Source: Perlucidibaca aquatica (GTDB lineage Bacteria > Pseudomonadota > Gammaproteobacteria > Pseudomonadales > Moraxellaceae). Taken from it: a DNA stretch of 64,000 bases. Below, piece by piece: positions 45,478 to 56,069 of this stretch. The stretch lies in assembly GCF_001676655.1 (NCBI RefSeq), contig NZ_LZDB01000001.1:248001-312000 (forward strand), given 5' to 3'. A model generated the notes under the pieces. That model did not search any database. It saw only the letters and a list, made by a program, of their open reading frames with translations, and was not told where the DNA came from. The translations under genes and the position numbers were made by a program. Position 1 is the stretch's first letter; each line of letters opens with the position of its first letter.

Positions 45478-45490
45478 CTATACTTCGCGC
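45478..45490 (+). promoter_or_regulatory. Probable -10 region of typA
   Basis: CTATACTTCGCGC contains TATACT (45479-45484) 37 bases before the GTG start of typA. It is identical over 13 bases to the element upstream of the cytochrome c5 gene at 27159. A good -35 box is not obvious. Confidence 0.5.
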
Positions 45491-45520
45491 CCAAATTTTG
45501 ACCGCTGTCCGAGACCCACT

Positions 45521-47353
45521 GTGTCCATCAAACAAATTCGTAACATCGCTATTATCGCCCACGTTGACCATGGCAAAACCACGCTGGTAGACAAGCTCCT
45601 GCAGCAGTCCGGCACCTTTGGTGATCGTGGCAACGACGTAGAACGCGTGATGGATTCCAATGACTTGGAAAAAGAGCGTGGCATTACCATTTTGGCCAAG
45701 AACACCGCCATCCGCTGGACGGATGCCCGTGATGGCCAGGAATACCGCATCAACATCGTCGACACCCCAGGTCACGCCGACTTCGGTGGTGAAGTGGAAC
45801 GTGTACTGTCCATGGTTGACTCCGTCTGCCTGCTCGTAGACTCGGTTGACGGCCCCATGCCACAGACTCGCTTCGTCACCATGAAAGCCTTCGCTCGTGG
45901 CCTCAAGCCCATCGTTGTGCTGAATAAAGTTGACCGCCCAAGCGCTCGTCCGCACTGGGTTATGGACCAAGTTTTCGAACTCTTTGACAACCTCGGCGCC
46001 ACCGACGAGCAGCTCGATTTCCCCGTGGTGTACGCCTCAGGTCTGAACGGCATCTCCGGTTTCGAAGCAGACAAACTCGGCACCGACATGACCGCCCTGT
46101 TCCAAACCATCATTGATCGCGTTAGCCCGCCGCCCGTCAACAGCGACGGCCCGTTCCAGATGCAGATCTCCTCGCTGGACTACAACAGCTACGTTGGCGT
46201 TATCGGCATCGGCCGTATCACCCGTGGCCGCGTCAAGACCAACACGCCGGTCGTGGTGGTTGATCACGAAGGCAATAAGCGCAACGGTCGTATCTTGCAG
46301 ATCATGGGCTATCACGGCCTGAACCGTATTGAAGTGCCAGAAGCTGAAGCCGGCGACATCGTCTGCATCACCGGCATTGAAAAACTGGGCATCTCCGACA
46401 CGCTGTGCGACCCAACTTGCGTGGAAGCCATGCCGCAGCTGAGCGTGGATGAGCCCACCGTTAACATGACTTTCCAGGTCAACAACTCGCCATTCGCCGG
46501 TCGCGAAGGCAAGTTTGTGACCTCGCGTAACATCAAGGACCGCTTGGATAAAGAGCTGATCCACAACGTTGCACTTCGTGTTGAGCCTACCGATAGCCCA
46601 GACCGCTTCAAGGTTTCGGGTCGTGGCGAGTTGCATCTCTCGGTTCTGATCGAAAACATGCGTCGCGAAGGCTTCGAAATGGGCGTGTCGCGTCCTGAAG
46701 TGATCTTTAAAGTGGTGGATGGCGTTAAGTGCGAACCGTTCGAAAACGTTATTTTTGACGTCGAAGAGCAGCACCAGGGCGGCGTCATGGAGCAAATGGG
46801 TTCGCGTAAAGGCGACATGACCAACATGATTCTCGACGGTAAGGGTCGTATTCGTATCGAAGCCACCGTGCCATCACGCGGTCTGATCGGCTTCCGTTCC
46901 GAATTCCTGACCATGACGTCCGGCACCGGCATCATGACCTCGAGCTTCTCGCACTACGGCCCGGTTAAATCCGGCGACGTGGCCAAGCGTCAGAACGGTG
47001 TGTTGATCTCGATGGTTCAAGGCACGGCTCTCGGCTATGCATTGTGGAACCTGCAGGAACGCGGCCGCATGTTCATCGGCCCGCAGACCGAAGTTTACGA
47101 AGGCATGGTCATCGGCCTTTGCGCTCGTGGCGACGACATGGCCGTGAACCCGACTAAGGGCAAGCAGCTCACCAACGTTCGTGCATCGGGTACTGACGAA
47201 AACATCGTACTGACCCCAGCCATCCGCTTCACGTTGGAGCAAGCGCTGGAGTTCATCGAAGACGACGAACTGGTCGAAGTTACACCTCAGGGCATTCGTA
47301 TTCGTAAGCGTCATCTGACTGAGAACGAGCGCAAGCGCGCAGGCCGCAACTGA
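45521..47353 (+). CDS. typA: Ribosome-associated GTPase TypA/BipA
   Basis: A 610-residue translational GTPase of the elongation-factor-like group, acting in 50S assembly and stress or cold adaptation. G1 is [15 protein letters not shown]2 [10 protein letters not shown]3 [14 protein letters not shown] and G4 [11 protein letters not shown]-like domains III and V and the BipA-specific C-terminal domain ([30 protein letters not shown]) follow. The start is GTG 45521 with [15 protein letters not shown], as in the family. Two long inverted repeats follow the gene. It is monocistronic in this window. Confidence 0.97.
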   Translation: MSIKQIRNIAIIAHVDHGKTTLVDKLLQQSGTFGDRGNDVERVMDSNDLEKERGITILAKNTAIRWTDARDGQEYRINIVDTPGHADFGGEVERVLSMVDSVCLLVDSVDGPMPQTRFVTMKAFARGLKPIVVLNKVDRPSARPHWVMDQVFELFDNLGATDEQLDFPVVYASGLNGISGFEADKLGTDMTALFQTIIDRVSPPPVNSDGPFQMQISSLDYNSYVGVIGIGRITRGRVKTNTPVVVVDHEGNKRNGRILQIMGYHGLNRIEVPEAEAGDIVCITGIEKLGISDTLCDPTCVEAMPQLSVDEPTVNMTFQVNNSPFAGREGKFVTSRNIKDRLDKELIHNVALRVEPTDSPDRFKVSGRGELHLSVLIENMRREGFEMGVSRPEVIFKVVDGVKCEPFENVIFDVEEQHQGGVMEQMGSRKGDMTNMILDGKGRIRIEATVPSRGLIGFRSEFLTMTSGTGIMTSSFSHYGPVKSGDVAKRQNGVLISMVQGTALGYALWNLQERGRMFIGPQTEVYEGMVIGLCARGDDMAVNPTKGKQLTNVRASGTDENIVLTPAIRFTLEQALEFIEDDELVEVTPQGIRIRKRHLTENERKRAGRN

Positions 47354-47360
47354 TAGCTCT

Positions 47361-47422
47361 GTGTGGAGAGAAAGCATCCACAGCGGGCTAAGATGCCCGC
47401 CGCAGATACTTTCTCTCCACAC
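47361..47422. repeat. Two-tier inverted repeat after typA
   Basis: Perfect outer arms of 14 bases (47361-47374 and 47409-47422; GTGTGGAGAGAAAG and its complement) enclose an inner stem GCGGGC (47383-47388) and GCCCGC (47395-47400). It begins seven bases after the typA stop. There is no T-tract, so it is not a simple terminator. It may stabilise the typA mRNA end or be part of a small structured RNA with the second hairpin 80 bases on. Confidence 0.6.
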
Positions 47423-47502
47423 CTACGGACCGGTTGAGGGCGACGCACGACCTGAGGCTTAAACACCGCTAGCTGCAGTGTTGCCCACAAATGCTTGCAT
47501 AC

Positions 47503-47562
47503 AAAAAGGGGTTTATCTGTTTTGAGCGCATCTTAGCGCGCAAAACAGATAAACCCCTTTTT
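47503..47562. terminator. Bidirectional intrinsic terminator between typA and the thioesterase gene
   Basis: Perfect 22-base arms (47503-47524 and 47541-47562) start with AAAAAGGGG and end with CCCCTTTTT, and pairing continues for GCGC after one mismatch. The A-run and T-run are symmetric, so the structure can terminate transcription from both sides. It lies 12 bases before the stop codon of the minus-strand thioesterase. The 80 bases between the two repeats (47423-47502) show no gene. Confidence 0.88.
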
Positions 47563-47574
47563 GCTATCCACACA

Positions 47575-48039
47575 TCAGATAAGGCGAGAAAGCGACTCCC
47601 GGAACCACTCTGGCATGGCCGTCTTGCGACCCGTTTGCGGGCTCACGCAGACTTGGATGGTCTCGGCCTCGGCGGCAACGCGCTGCAGGCTTTCGCTAAA
47701 CAGGGCGTAGTGAAAACGTACGCGGTCTTCGCCAATTAGCTCAGCACGCACGCCAATATGCAGGGTATCTGGATACACCACTGGTGCTTTATAGCGGCAA
47801 TGCGCGTCAGCAATTACCAGGCCCGTACCTTCCTCAAACAGCCGCGGGAAAATACCCATCGATTCCATCATCGTCAGGCGCGTGTTTTCCAGATACTTAA
47901 AATAGACCACGTTATTAACATGGCCCAGCGCATCCATATCGCCCCAATGCACTTTGGTCGGAGCAATATAAGCATAAGCCGCAGCCAACGCCGTTAACGA
48001 AGTAGGGCCACTGGAGGGGCGTATTGGGTTTGAACTCAT
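47575..48039 (-). CDS. Acyl-CoA thioesterase (4HBT hot-dog fold)
   Basis: About 154 residues with the hot-dog fold of 4-hydroxybenzoyl-CoA thioesterases. The active-site block is [25 protein letters not shown], with the catalytic Asp, His and Asn of the YbgC/FcbC-like group. Such enzymes hydrolyse short or aromatic acyl-CoA thioesters; the substrate here is unknown. ATG 48039 overlaps the yggX stop (ATGA) and is chosen over 48054. It is the last gene of a minus-strand run asmA-mutY-yggX-thioesterase. Confidence 0.88.
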   Translation of the reverse strand: MSSNPIRPSSGPTSLTALAAAYAYIAPTKVHWGDMDALGHVNNVVYFKYLENTRLTMMESMGIFPRLFEEGTGLVIADAHCRYKAPVVYPDTLHIGVRAELIGEDRVRFHYALFSESLQRVAAEAETIQVCVSPQTGRKTAMPEWFRESLSRLI

Positions 48040-48301
48040 TTCTCTGGAACCCAACCTTTGGGGCGCTCGTAATCATCGCCACTGAGGAACTTTTCAAGCT
48101 GCTCTTCAAGGAACTGACGCGCGCTGGGTTCCATGACCTTCAAATGATTTTCGTTAATAAGCATGGTTTGGTGTTTTAACCACTGCATCCAAGCTTCTTT
48201 AGAGACGGTATCGAAAATGGCTTGGCCCTTAGCGCCGGGAAAGGGAGGAAAGGCTAGGCCCTCAAGTTCTTGTTTCAATTTTCGGCAATGCACCAATCGC
48301 G

Positions 48302-48305
<4 letters not shown>
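48036..48305 (-). CDS. yggX: Fe(2+)-trafficking protein YggX
   Basis: An 89-residue protein that protects iron-sulfur clusters from oxidation and may carry iron in the cytoplasm. The family N-terminus [17 protein letters not shown] with the conserved Cys7, and the middle [19 protein letters not shown], are clear. ATG 48305 overlaps the mutY stop by four bases; mutY-yggX coupling is known from E. coli and Pseudomonas, and MutY itself has a 4Fe-4S cluster. Confidence 0.96.
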
Positions 48306-49334
<1,029 letters not shown>

Positions 49335-49354
<20 letters not shown>

Positions 49355-51848
49355 AGATCTGCTTCACGGCTTCTTGCTGTTGCGGGTTGAGTTTCTCACC
49401 CAGCTTCTCGTTGAGCTTGGTTTCAAGCTTGGCTTTGCCCTTATCCACTTCTTCGTTCAGACGGGCTTGAGCCATCTGCGCGACAAGTCCTTGCATGCCC
49501 TGCTGGTCTAGGCCGCACAGTGTGGCCAGACTGCCCTTGAGATTGCCATTACAGCGAACTGGGATCTGATAATCCGCCATTTTCGCGTACTTAGCGCCCC
49601 AGTACTTCTTGTCGAGCTTAAGCTGGAATCGGTAGTCCACATCTTGAGTGACCAAGTTATAGGTACCGTTGCCGCCGACCTGAATGTCCTTGAGATCGGC
49701 TTTCATGGACTTGTTGCTGACTACGCCCTGATTCAGGCTAGTCTCGCCCAACATGCTGACGATTTCAGTGTCTCGCACTTTGCTTTTTAGGGTCGCAACA
49801 TCTCGGCCGGTCAATGCCGGCAGCAGCGCTTGATACTGACCCAAGGCATTAAACAGCGCATCGGTGACATTCACGCCCTTAATCAAGCCGTTATCTAAAC
49901 GCAGGGTGTTCGGGCCTTGGGCGCTTTTGATCCACGCATCAGCATCGTTGCCGACCACTTTCACCGAGCCGTTGAAGTTCATGCGGCCGGTGAATACATC
50001 CTTCTTCAATGCCGATTTAGCGATAGGGCCAAGATCAATATTCTGGATGTTTGGACTGAGATTGACCACCGGCTGGGCGCCACGCACATCAATAGTGGCG
50101 GGCACGCTGAAGCTGCCGTTATAAATGCTGCCGCGCAGCTCGCTGACATTCACCACACCGCCTCGCGCCGTAGCTGCCACGCGGAACTGCCGGATGGGGT
50201 AGGTCATGATGTCGAGAGCTCCGGCACTCAGGGCCACATCAATATTTTGACTGCGCAACAAGCCTACCGGCAGCAAGCCAGCCACCGCTTTCTTGGTCGT
50301 TTCGGCATCGGCCTTAGCAGCGGAAGGCGCAGCAGATGGCGGCAAATAATTGTCAGCATTGATTTGGTCGAGATTTAAGCGCGCATAGAGTCTAGCCTTA
50401 GGTAGTTCACGCACACCCGCCTCGCCGGTGATATTGCTGCCATCCAGCGCGATTCGCAGATTACTCGCCAGCACCTGGGTTTCATTACCAGAAATCGCTG
50501 AGCTGATGCTGACACGCTGAAGCACGTTCGCACTTTTTGTGACTGGCGCCGCCATGCCTAACGTTGCCATGAGCTGTCGCGGATTGAAGGTGTTGGTCTG
50601 CAGCGAACCATTGATGCTCATGCCCTTGCTGATCGGGCTGGCGCCACTCGCCAGCGCCGGCAGCTTCACTGCGACCTGACTGTCGACCCGAACACCGGCC
50701 AGCTGAGCTACTAACGATGACAGTCGCACATCGCCTGTCTTCCAATTAGCTTCCAGTGCCGTATTGACCGACACCGGCAGGGCTTTCGGCAATGACGTGT
50801 CTGCCAAAGTGGCATTGATGCTTAGCTTGGGCAGGCTGGCCTGACCACTGGCCAAATTAACCTGGCCTTGCGTGGTCAATTTGGCGGTGATCGGCGCAGG
50901 ACGGCCAGCATCCTGGTACTGCGCATCCAGCGAAATACCGCTGAGCTGAATAATTTGCTTGGCAAGATCGGCATTGATATTGCCGGCGAATTTCAGTGTG
51001 GCTGGTTGCTTCAGTTTGGCATCGCGATAATCCACCGCCAGCGTCAACGCTTTCACCAGATGCTGCTGTGCCGGCAAATCCAGCTTAACTTCCTCTGCTT
51101 TGGCAACGATATCTACTGGCGCTGGCAGAGCATTGCCGCTGAGTTGGCTGCTCACGCTGAGCCCACTCAGCACATGCTGTTTGGCGTCAAGATTGAGCGC
51201 AACCGTCGTTTCAATTTGATTATCCGCCTGCAAAACTTTCCCGGCGGCATCTTTTTGTGCGAACTGGAATTGCGCCTTAATGGGGAACGCTTTATCGGGA
51301 TCAATATCGTGAGCCTGCACAGCGACTTTCGATACCACGCGCGTCACGCCAGCCTTCTCATCGACAAGCGTCAGCTGTGTATTTTTCACATCCAGCGTTT
51401 CAATCTCAAAAGCGACCTTTTTCGATTCTTCTTCTTCCGGGCTCTTCAGCTTTTCCAGCAAGTGGTCCCAGCTAGTCTTGCCATCAGCGTACTGCACGAA
51501 GCGCACCACGGCGCCATCCAGCAGCACGGCATTGACATTGACCTTGCCAGCCAACAACGGCATAAGCTGCACCGACACCGCCGCTTCTTGCACCGCAACC
51601 AAGGTTTCTTTTAGCTGGGGGTCAGTTAGCGTGGTCTGACCTAATTTAATGCCGATATTTGGATAGAGTTGCCAAGCCAGTTTCCCGGTCAACGCCATAT
51701 CCATGTCGGTTTTCTTTTTCACGGCCGACGCCAATTCCTGCTTATAGTCATTGGGATCAAGTACCAACACGATGTACGCCGCCAGCGCCGATACCGACAG
51801 CAATAGCGCGCCAAAAACCCCTGCGACGACCTTCAAAATGCGTTTCAT
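49335..51848 (-). CDS. AsmA-family protein
   Basis: About 837 residues. One N-terminal membrane helix (about 5-27, VVAGVFGALLLSVSALAAYIVLVL) anchors a large periplasmic part rich in beta structure. The start resembles AsmA: DPNDYKQELASAVKKKTDMDMALTGKLAWQLYPNIGIKLG, and the C-terminal AsmA_2-type region has FDAQ-like repeats. AsmA-family proteins are thought to form bridge-like channels for phospholipid transfer to the outer membrane. ATG 51848 (MKRILK) is chosen; the frame extends to 51863. mutY overlaps its 3-prime end. It is divergent from feoA. Confidence 0.9.
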
Positions 51849-51919
51849 GACCTGATCCCTCATACGTGTGCGTGAAATGTAGCGCGCCCATTGTTTATTT
51901 GACAGCTGGCGCTCGAAAC

Positions 51920-51936
51920 ATGAGAATAATTCTCAT
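51920..51936. promoter_or_regulatory. Fur box upstream of feoAB
   Basis: ATGAGAATAATTCTCAT is a perfect 8-1-8 palindrome and matches 13 of 15 positions of the TGATAATnATTATCA Fur core. It stands 18 bases before the feoA start, in the gap shared with asmA. Iron-loaded Fur would repress feoA-feoB here; asmA might be affected as well. Confidence 0.88.
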
Positions 51937-51953
51937 CTTTACTTAGAGTTCCT

Positions 51954-52199
51954 GTGTCCGTGCGCCTGTCTGATCTGCCTCGCTACACCACTGCCACTGT
52001 GCAGCGCGTGGAAGCTGCTTATAGCAACGATGCCATCGCTCAGCGCCTGGCAGACCTTGGCTTTGTACCGGGTGAATCTGTACGTCTCACGGCTACCGGT
52101 CCGGTAGGCCAAGACCCTATATTGGTCCAAATTGGCTTTACCCGTTTCGCGTTACGTCGCACAGAGGCCGATCGCGTACTGGTGGAGATCAACGCATGA
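51954..52199 (+). CDS. feoA: Ferrous iron transport protein FeoA
   Basis: An 81-residue SH3-like cytoplasmic protein needed for FeoB-dependent ferrous iron uptake. The sequence AIAQRLADLGFVPGESVRLTA and the C-terminal FALRRTEADRVLVE are typical. The start is GTG 51954; an alternative internal GTG lies two codons later. Its stop overlaps the feoB ATG (ATGA), and a Fur box lies just upstream. It is the first gene of a three-gene operon. Confidence 0.95.
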   Translation: MSVRLSDLPRYTTATVQRVEAAYSNDAIAQRLADLGFVPGESVRLTATGPVGQDPILVQIGFTRFALRRTEADRVLVEINA

Positions 52200-54037
52200 G
52201 TGGCGATCTCGCGCACCGCGTCGCCCTAGTTGGCAACCCGAACTGTGGCAAAACCTCGCTGTTTAACCAGTTAACAGGCACGCGTCAGAAAGTCGCAAAC
52301 TATGCCGGCGTCACCGTTGAGCGCAAGGAAGGCCGCGCCATTCTGCCTTCAGGTCGCTCATTACATGTTCTGGATCTGCCCGGCGCCTACAGCCTCACCA
52401 GCACCAGCCCGGACGAGGCTATTACCCGTGCCATCTGCTTAGGTGAACAGGCTGGCGAAGCACCGCCGGATCTGATTGTTTGCGTGGCAGATGCCACCAA
52501 CCTGCGCTTACATTTGCGCTTTGTGCTGGAAGTTCAACGCTTGGGCCGCCCCATGCTGCTCGTGTTGAACATGATGGATGCCGCCAAGCGTCGTGGTATC
52601 CGCATTAATACAGAACAGCTCTCCCGCGATCTCGGCGTGCAAGTCGTGGAATGCATTGCTGTTCGTCATGACGGCATCGCAGCCGTTTCGGCAGCGCTGG
52701 ATCAATCCTTACCCACCGTCGCGCCAGCGGTACTTGCGGCCGATGCCGACCTGCATGCAGAGGTCCGTCGCTTGCTTTCCACCAGCGTGGTCATGCCCAC
52801 CGATACCGACGCTCGCGATGACACGCTTGATCGCGTACTACTACATCCAGTCTTTGGCCTAGTTTGGCTGGCCCTCATCATGTTCTTTATTTTTCAGGCC
52901 GTGTTCTCTTGGGCCGAACCGTTCATGAACGGCATAGAACTCGGCATCGCAGCTTTGGGCCAGGCCACCACCGAGTGGATACCCCCAGGCATTCTGCACA
53001 GCCTAGTGAATGACGGAATTTTCGCCGGAGTAGGCGGAGTGCTGGTGTTCCTGCCGCAGATTTTGATCTTGTTCTTCTTCATTTTAATGCTGGAAGAATC
53101 AGGCTACTTACCGCGAGCAGCCTTCTTGCTTGACCATCTCATGCACAAAGCGGGTCTTACTGGACGTGCCTTTATTCCACTGCTGTCGAGCTTTGCCTGC
53201 GCTGTGCCCGGCATCATGGCCACGCGCAGCATTTCTGACCCACGCGACCGCTTCACCACCATCATGGTGGCACCGCTGATGACCTGCTCGGCGCGATTAC
53301 CCGTATATACGCTACTCATTGCCGCATTCATTCCATCGCAAACCATTGCCGGCCTGTTTAACCTGCAAGGCATCGTCTTGTTTCTGCTGTATTTCGGCGG
53401 CATCGTTAGTGCCTTGCTCGTAGCCACTGCCATGAAATGGCTACAGAAAGACCGAAGCGAGCACGCCTTGCTGATGGAGCTTCCAAGCTATCGCCTGCCT
53501 GACCCCAAGAGCTTACTGATTGGCCTGAAAGAACGCGCCATGATTTTCATTAAGCGCGTCGGCGGCATCATTCTCGCAGTGACGATACTGCTGTGGTTCA
53601 TGGCAACGTTCCCATACCCACCGGAAGGCGCAACCCTACCCGCCATTAATTACAGCTTCGCCGGCCAGCTAGGCGCGCTCTTGGCGCATGTTTTTGCCCC
53701 CATCGGCTTTGGCTGGGAAATCTCCATTGCGCTGGTGCCAGGTCTCGCCGCTCGTGAAGTCGCCGTAGCCGCACTGGGAACGGTCTATGCCATCTCGGGT
53801 AATGAAGAACTGGTGGCCAACCAACTCGGCTCGCTAATTGCGGCACAGTGGACTCTGCCCACAGCGCTATCGCTGCTGGTCTGGTTTATTTTTGCGCCTC
53901 AGTGTTTATCCACCCTCGCCACGGTGCGTCGCGAAACCGGCTCTTGGAAAGTGGTCGGCATCATGACTGGCTACCTCTTTGGACTGGCCTATTTGGCCTC
54001 GTTCATTACCTATCGCTTAGCGTTGTATTTCTCATGA
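52196..54037 (+). CDS. feoB: Ferrous iron transporter FeoB
   Basis: FeoB is an inner-membrane Fe2+ transporter with an N-terminal G-protein domain. G1 is GNPNCGKTSLFNQLTG (13-28), followed by NYAGVTVERKEG (switch I), LDLPGAYSL (G3) and LNMMDAAKRRG (G4). The membrane part has two gate motifs (GVGGVLVFLPQILILFF and SFACAVPGIMATR). With 613 residues it is shorter than the 773 of E. coli FeoB and matches the short form common in Moraxellaceae. It overlaps feoA and the small gene after it. Confidence 0.96.
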   Translation: MSGDLAHRVALVGNPNCGKTSLFNQLTGTRQKVANYAGVTVERKEGRAILPSGRSLHVLDLPGAYSLTSTSPDEAITRAICLGEQAGEAPPDLIVCVADATNLRLHLRFVLEVQRLGRPMLLVLNMMDAAKRRGIRINTEQLSRDLGVQVVECIAVRHDGIAAVSAALDQSLPTVAPAVLAADADLHAEVRRLLSTSVVMPTDTDARDDTLDRVLLHPVFGLVWLALIMFFIFQAVFSWAEPFMNGIELGIAALGQATTEWIPPGILHSLVNDGIFAGVGGVLVFLPQILILFFFILMLEESGYLPRAAFLLDHLMHKAGLTGRAFIPLLSSFACAVPGIMATRSISDPRDRFTTIMVAPLMTCSARLPVYTLLIAAFIPSQTIAGLFNLQGIVLFLLYFGGIVSALLVATAMKWLQKDRSEHALLMELPSYRLPDPKSLLIGLKERAMIFIKRVGGIILAVTILLWFMATFPYPPEGATLPAINYSFAGQLGALLAHVFAPIGFGWEISIALVPGLAAREVAVAALGTVYAISGNEELVANQLGSLIAAQWTLPTALSLLVWFIFAPQCLSTLATVRRETGSWKVVGIMTGYLFGLAYLASFITYRLALYFS

Positions 54038-54237
54038 GCGCTAACGTGGTCATTCAGTGGTTAATTGTGGCTTGCCTACTGGCTTGGAGCCTGTGGCGCG
54101 TACTGACTCTGTTCACTCCCAATCGTCCTAACGGTTCTTCCTCAAATGCGGGCTGCGGGAGTGGCTGTAACACCTGTGGGGCTTGTACGCCTACCGAAAG
54201 CGCCGAACAACCTGTGCAATGGCGTAAGCCGTCCTAA
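54034..54237 (+). CDS. Small FeoB-associated Cys-rich membrane protein
   Basis: A 67-residue protein: one N-terminal membrane helix (about 5-26), a short linker, then a Cys cluster CGSGCNTCGAC. FeoB-associated Cys-rich proteins (PF12669-like) have this layout, and some operons carry them in place of FeoC. The ATG overlaps the feoB stop (ATGA), so it is made with FeoB. A metal-binding or redox role at the FeoB pore is probable. It converges on the phosphoesterase gene, with a small CCTAAT/ATTAGG palindrome between. Confidence 0.75.
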   Translation: MSANVVIQWLIVACLLAWSLWRVLTLFTPNRPNGSSSNAGCGSGCNTCGACTPTESAEQPVQWRKPS

Positions 54238-54247
54238 TATCATTAGG

Positions 54248-54940
54248 CTAATCGCCTACGCGCACATAATTTCCCTGCTCGTCGCAAATACCCCTAAAGC
54301 CCACACCAAAGGCCTGAAAGCCTAAACGAGGCCAGTCGGCACGATAGTCGCGACTGTCATGGTGATGACCATGAAAACTAGCTTTCACACCTAAGTGTTG
54401 CGCGAGCTCATCCAGCGCTGAAAAACCGTGTGGATGTGCGCTGGGCGCCTCATGCGTCACCAGAATATCCGCACGATGTGTGGCCAACTGAGCCAAAGCT
54501 AATGGAAAAATGGTGCTGCGATGCTTGAGCGGCAGGCCGTTACGCCAGTGATCACGCTCGGGCAAAGCGGCCAACAAAGCTGCCTCACTAACGAAGCGCC
54601 AAGGAGTCGGCGGAAACCATACTTGGCCGCGAAAGACGCCGCCAAGTCCGGCAACACGTTGCCCAGCAATCTCAACCACGCGACCGTGCAAATTACGATC
54701 AGCCCAAGGCCCAGTGAATAAATTGTCGTAGTGAGTCACGCTGCCGGTATCGTGATTACCGTGGATAAACCAAACCTGGGTCAGCGCATCCAGCTCGGCT
54801 AGTTGAAGATGCAAGGGCAAATCCGTCTGAATATCCCCGAGCAAAATAATGGCCGATGGCTGCTGAGCCCGCACGGCATCAATCAGATGACCAAAGCCTC
54901 CGTGCGTATCGCCACAGAACCAAATTTTAGCGCTCGTCAT
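54248..54940 (-). CDS. Calcineurin-like metallophosphoesterase
   Basis: A 230-residue protein with the dimetal phosphoesterase motifs: GDTHGG near residue 10, ILLGDIQTD, FIHGNHDTGS, and C-terminal VTHEAPSAH and GHHHDSRDY. The fold covers phosphatases, nucleotidases and diadenosine tetraphosphate hydrolases; the substrate cannot be told. The start overlaps the end of an AraC regulator gene by 14 bases, so the two may be co-transcribed. It converges with the feo operon, 10 bases away. Confidence 0.87.
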   Translation of the reverse strand: MTSAKIWFCGDTHGGFGHLIDAVRAQQPSAIILLGDIQTDLPLHLQLAELDALTQVWFIHGNHDTGSVTHYDNLFTGPWADRNLHGRVVEIAGQRVAGLGGVFRGQVWFPPTPWRFVSEAALLAALPERDHWRNGLPLKHRSTIFPLALAQLATHRADILVTHEAPSAHPHGFSALDELAQHLGVKASFHGHHHDSRDYRADWPRLGFQAFGVGFRGICDEQGNYVRVGD

Positions 54941-55970
54941 AACGCGCTCCTGCTTTTATTGGCTTCTGCTGTTGTCGGTACTGAGAAGGCGTCATTCCCT
55001 GCCAGCGCTTGAACGCCAAGGTGAAGCTGCGCCGCTCATTAAAACCCAATTTCAGCGCAATACTTTCAATGTCCAACGCGGGGTCTCGCAGCATGACCGT
55101 CGCACGCTCAAAGCGCGCCTGCGAAAGTAATGCCGCATAGCTTGTACCCGCCGCCTGCAATTCACGCTGTAGTCGTCGGGGGTGACACTGCATGGCCGCC
55201 GCTAATCCGGGCAAGCCTTCACTGAGTAAGGACAATCGCTGTTGTAATAATTGTTCCGCCTGCATGTGTACCGTTTGGCTAATCCCATTCCCCAAGATTT
55301 TCACTCGCACCGTTTCCTCAGCGCGCTCGAAGGCCTGTGGCAGGCTGCCAGGCAAAGGCTGTTCAAATTGACTCACATGGCCTATCAGCACGTTTTCGTT
55401 GGCGTTAAAAATAACCGGGCAGCCAAAGTAGGCCTCATACACCGCCGTCTCGCCAGCGGGATCATGAGCAAAATGAATGCGCTCCACTAAGGGTAAGCTC
55501 GGTGCAATGCGTTTGGCTAACCGCAGAGTTACCGCGGACATCAATTCAATTAATAAGGGATGATCCTTTAAACGAGGATCCACTGACTGAACGGTGGGGC
55601 GAATATACATATAGCCTTGCGTTTCCGCTTCAGTAAAGGCGAAATCCGGATGCAGTACTTCAGGTACCCAGTGCAAAAGCTGAAGCAGCTGCCTAAGATC
55701 ATGGGCACTCGCTAATAGTGCAGAAATAGCCGGTTGATCATCAAAATTAAACGCGTCTGCTAACGCAAACACAAAGCGCTGCTTGCTGGATCTTGCCTCT
55801 AGCTGTTCAAACAACGTCACCAAAATATTGAGCGGAAAGCGTTCTGCGCGCCCCTCGCGGGTATGCACCCCCATGTTTAGCGCAACCAATACCGCACGCA
55901 AATCACTGCCACTGCGTGCAGCTGCTTGCGTCAGAATACTGACAAAGTGCAACCCAATCTCATTCGCCAT
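54927..55970 (-). CDS. AraC-family transcriptional regulator next to a PF10118 gene
   Basis: A 347-residue regulator with an Arabinose_bd-type N-terminal domain (about 20-210) and a C-terminal double helix-turn-helix (about 245-335). The family signature LKLGFNERRSFTLAFKRWQGMTPSQYRQQ is present. ATG 55970 gives MANEIGLHFV. It is divergent from the second PF10118 gene, with paired direct repeats in the gap, and may control that gene. The metallophosphoesterase overlaps its 3-prime end. The effector is unknown; related regulators answer to lipids or amino acids. Confidence 0.9.
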   Translation of the reverse strand: MANEIGLHFVSILTQAAARSGSDLRAVLVALNMGVHTREGRAERFPLNILVTLFEQLEARSSKQRFVFALADAFNFDDQPAISALLASAHDLRQLLQLLHWVPEVLHPDFAFTEAETQGYMYIRPTVQSVDPRLKDHPLLIELMSAVTLRLAKRIAPSLPLVERIHFAHDPAGETAVYEAYFGCPVIFNANENVLIGHVSQFEQPLPGSLPQAFERAEETVRVKILGNGISQTVHMQAEQLLQQRLSLLSEGLPGLAAAMQCHPRRLQRELQAAGTSYAALLSQARFERATVMLRDPALDIESIALKLGFNERRSFTLAFKRWQGMTPSQYRQQQKPIKAGARYDER

Positions 55971-55981
55971 GCTGTCGTCTG

Positions 55982-56011
55982 TTTATCCATTCTTGTCGCG
56001 TATTTATCCAT
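55982..56011. promoter_or_regulatory. Paired direct repeats, probable AraC-type operator
   Basis: TTTATCCAT occurs at 55982-55990 and again at 56003-56011. The start-to-start distance of 21 bases equals two helical turns, the arrangement AraC-family activators bind. It lies in the 99-base gap between the divergent AraC gene and the second PF10118 gene. Confidence 0.55.
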
Positions 56012-56069
56012 AACATAACCTCGTGAGCCATACCATGATTTCCAGCCCAATGGCTTAGGAGCACTCATC

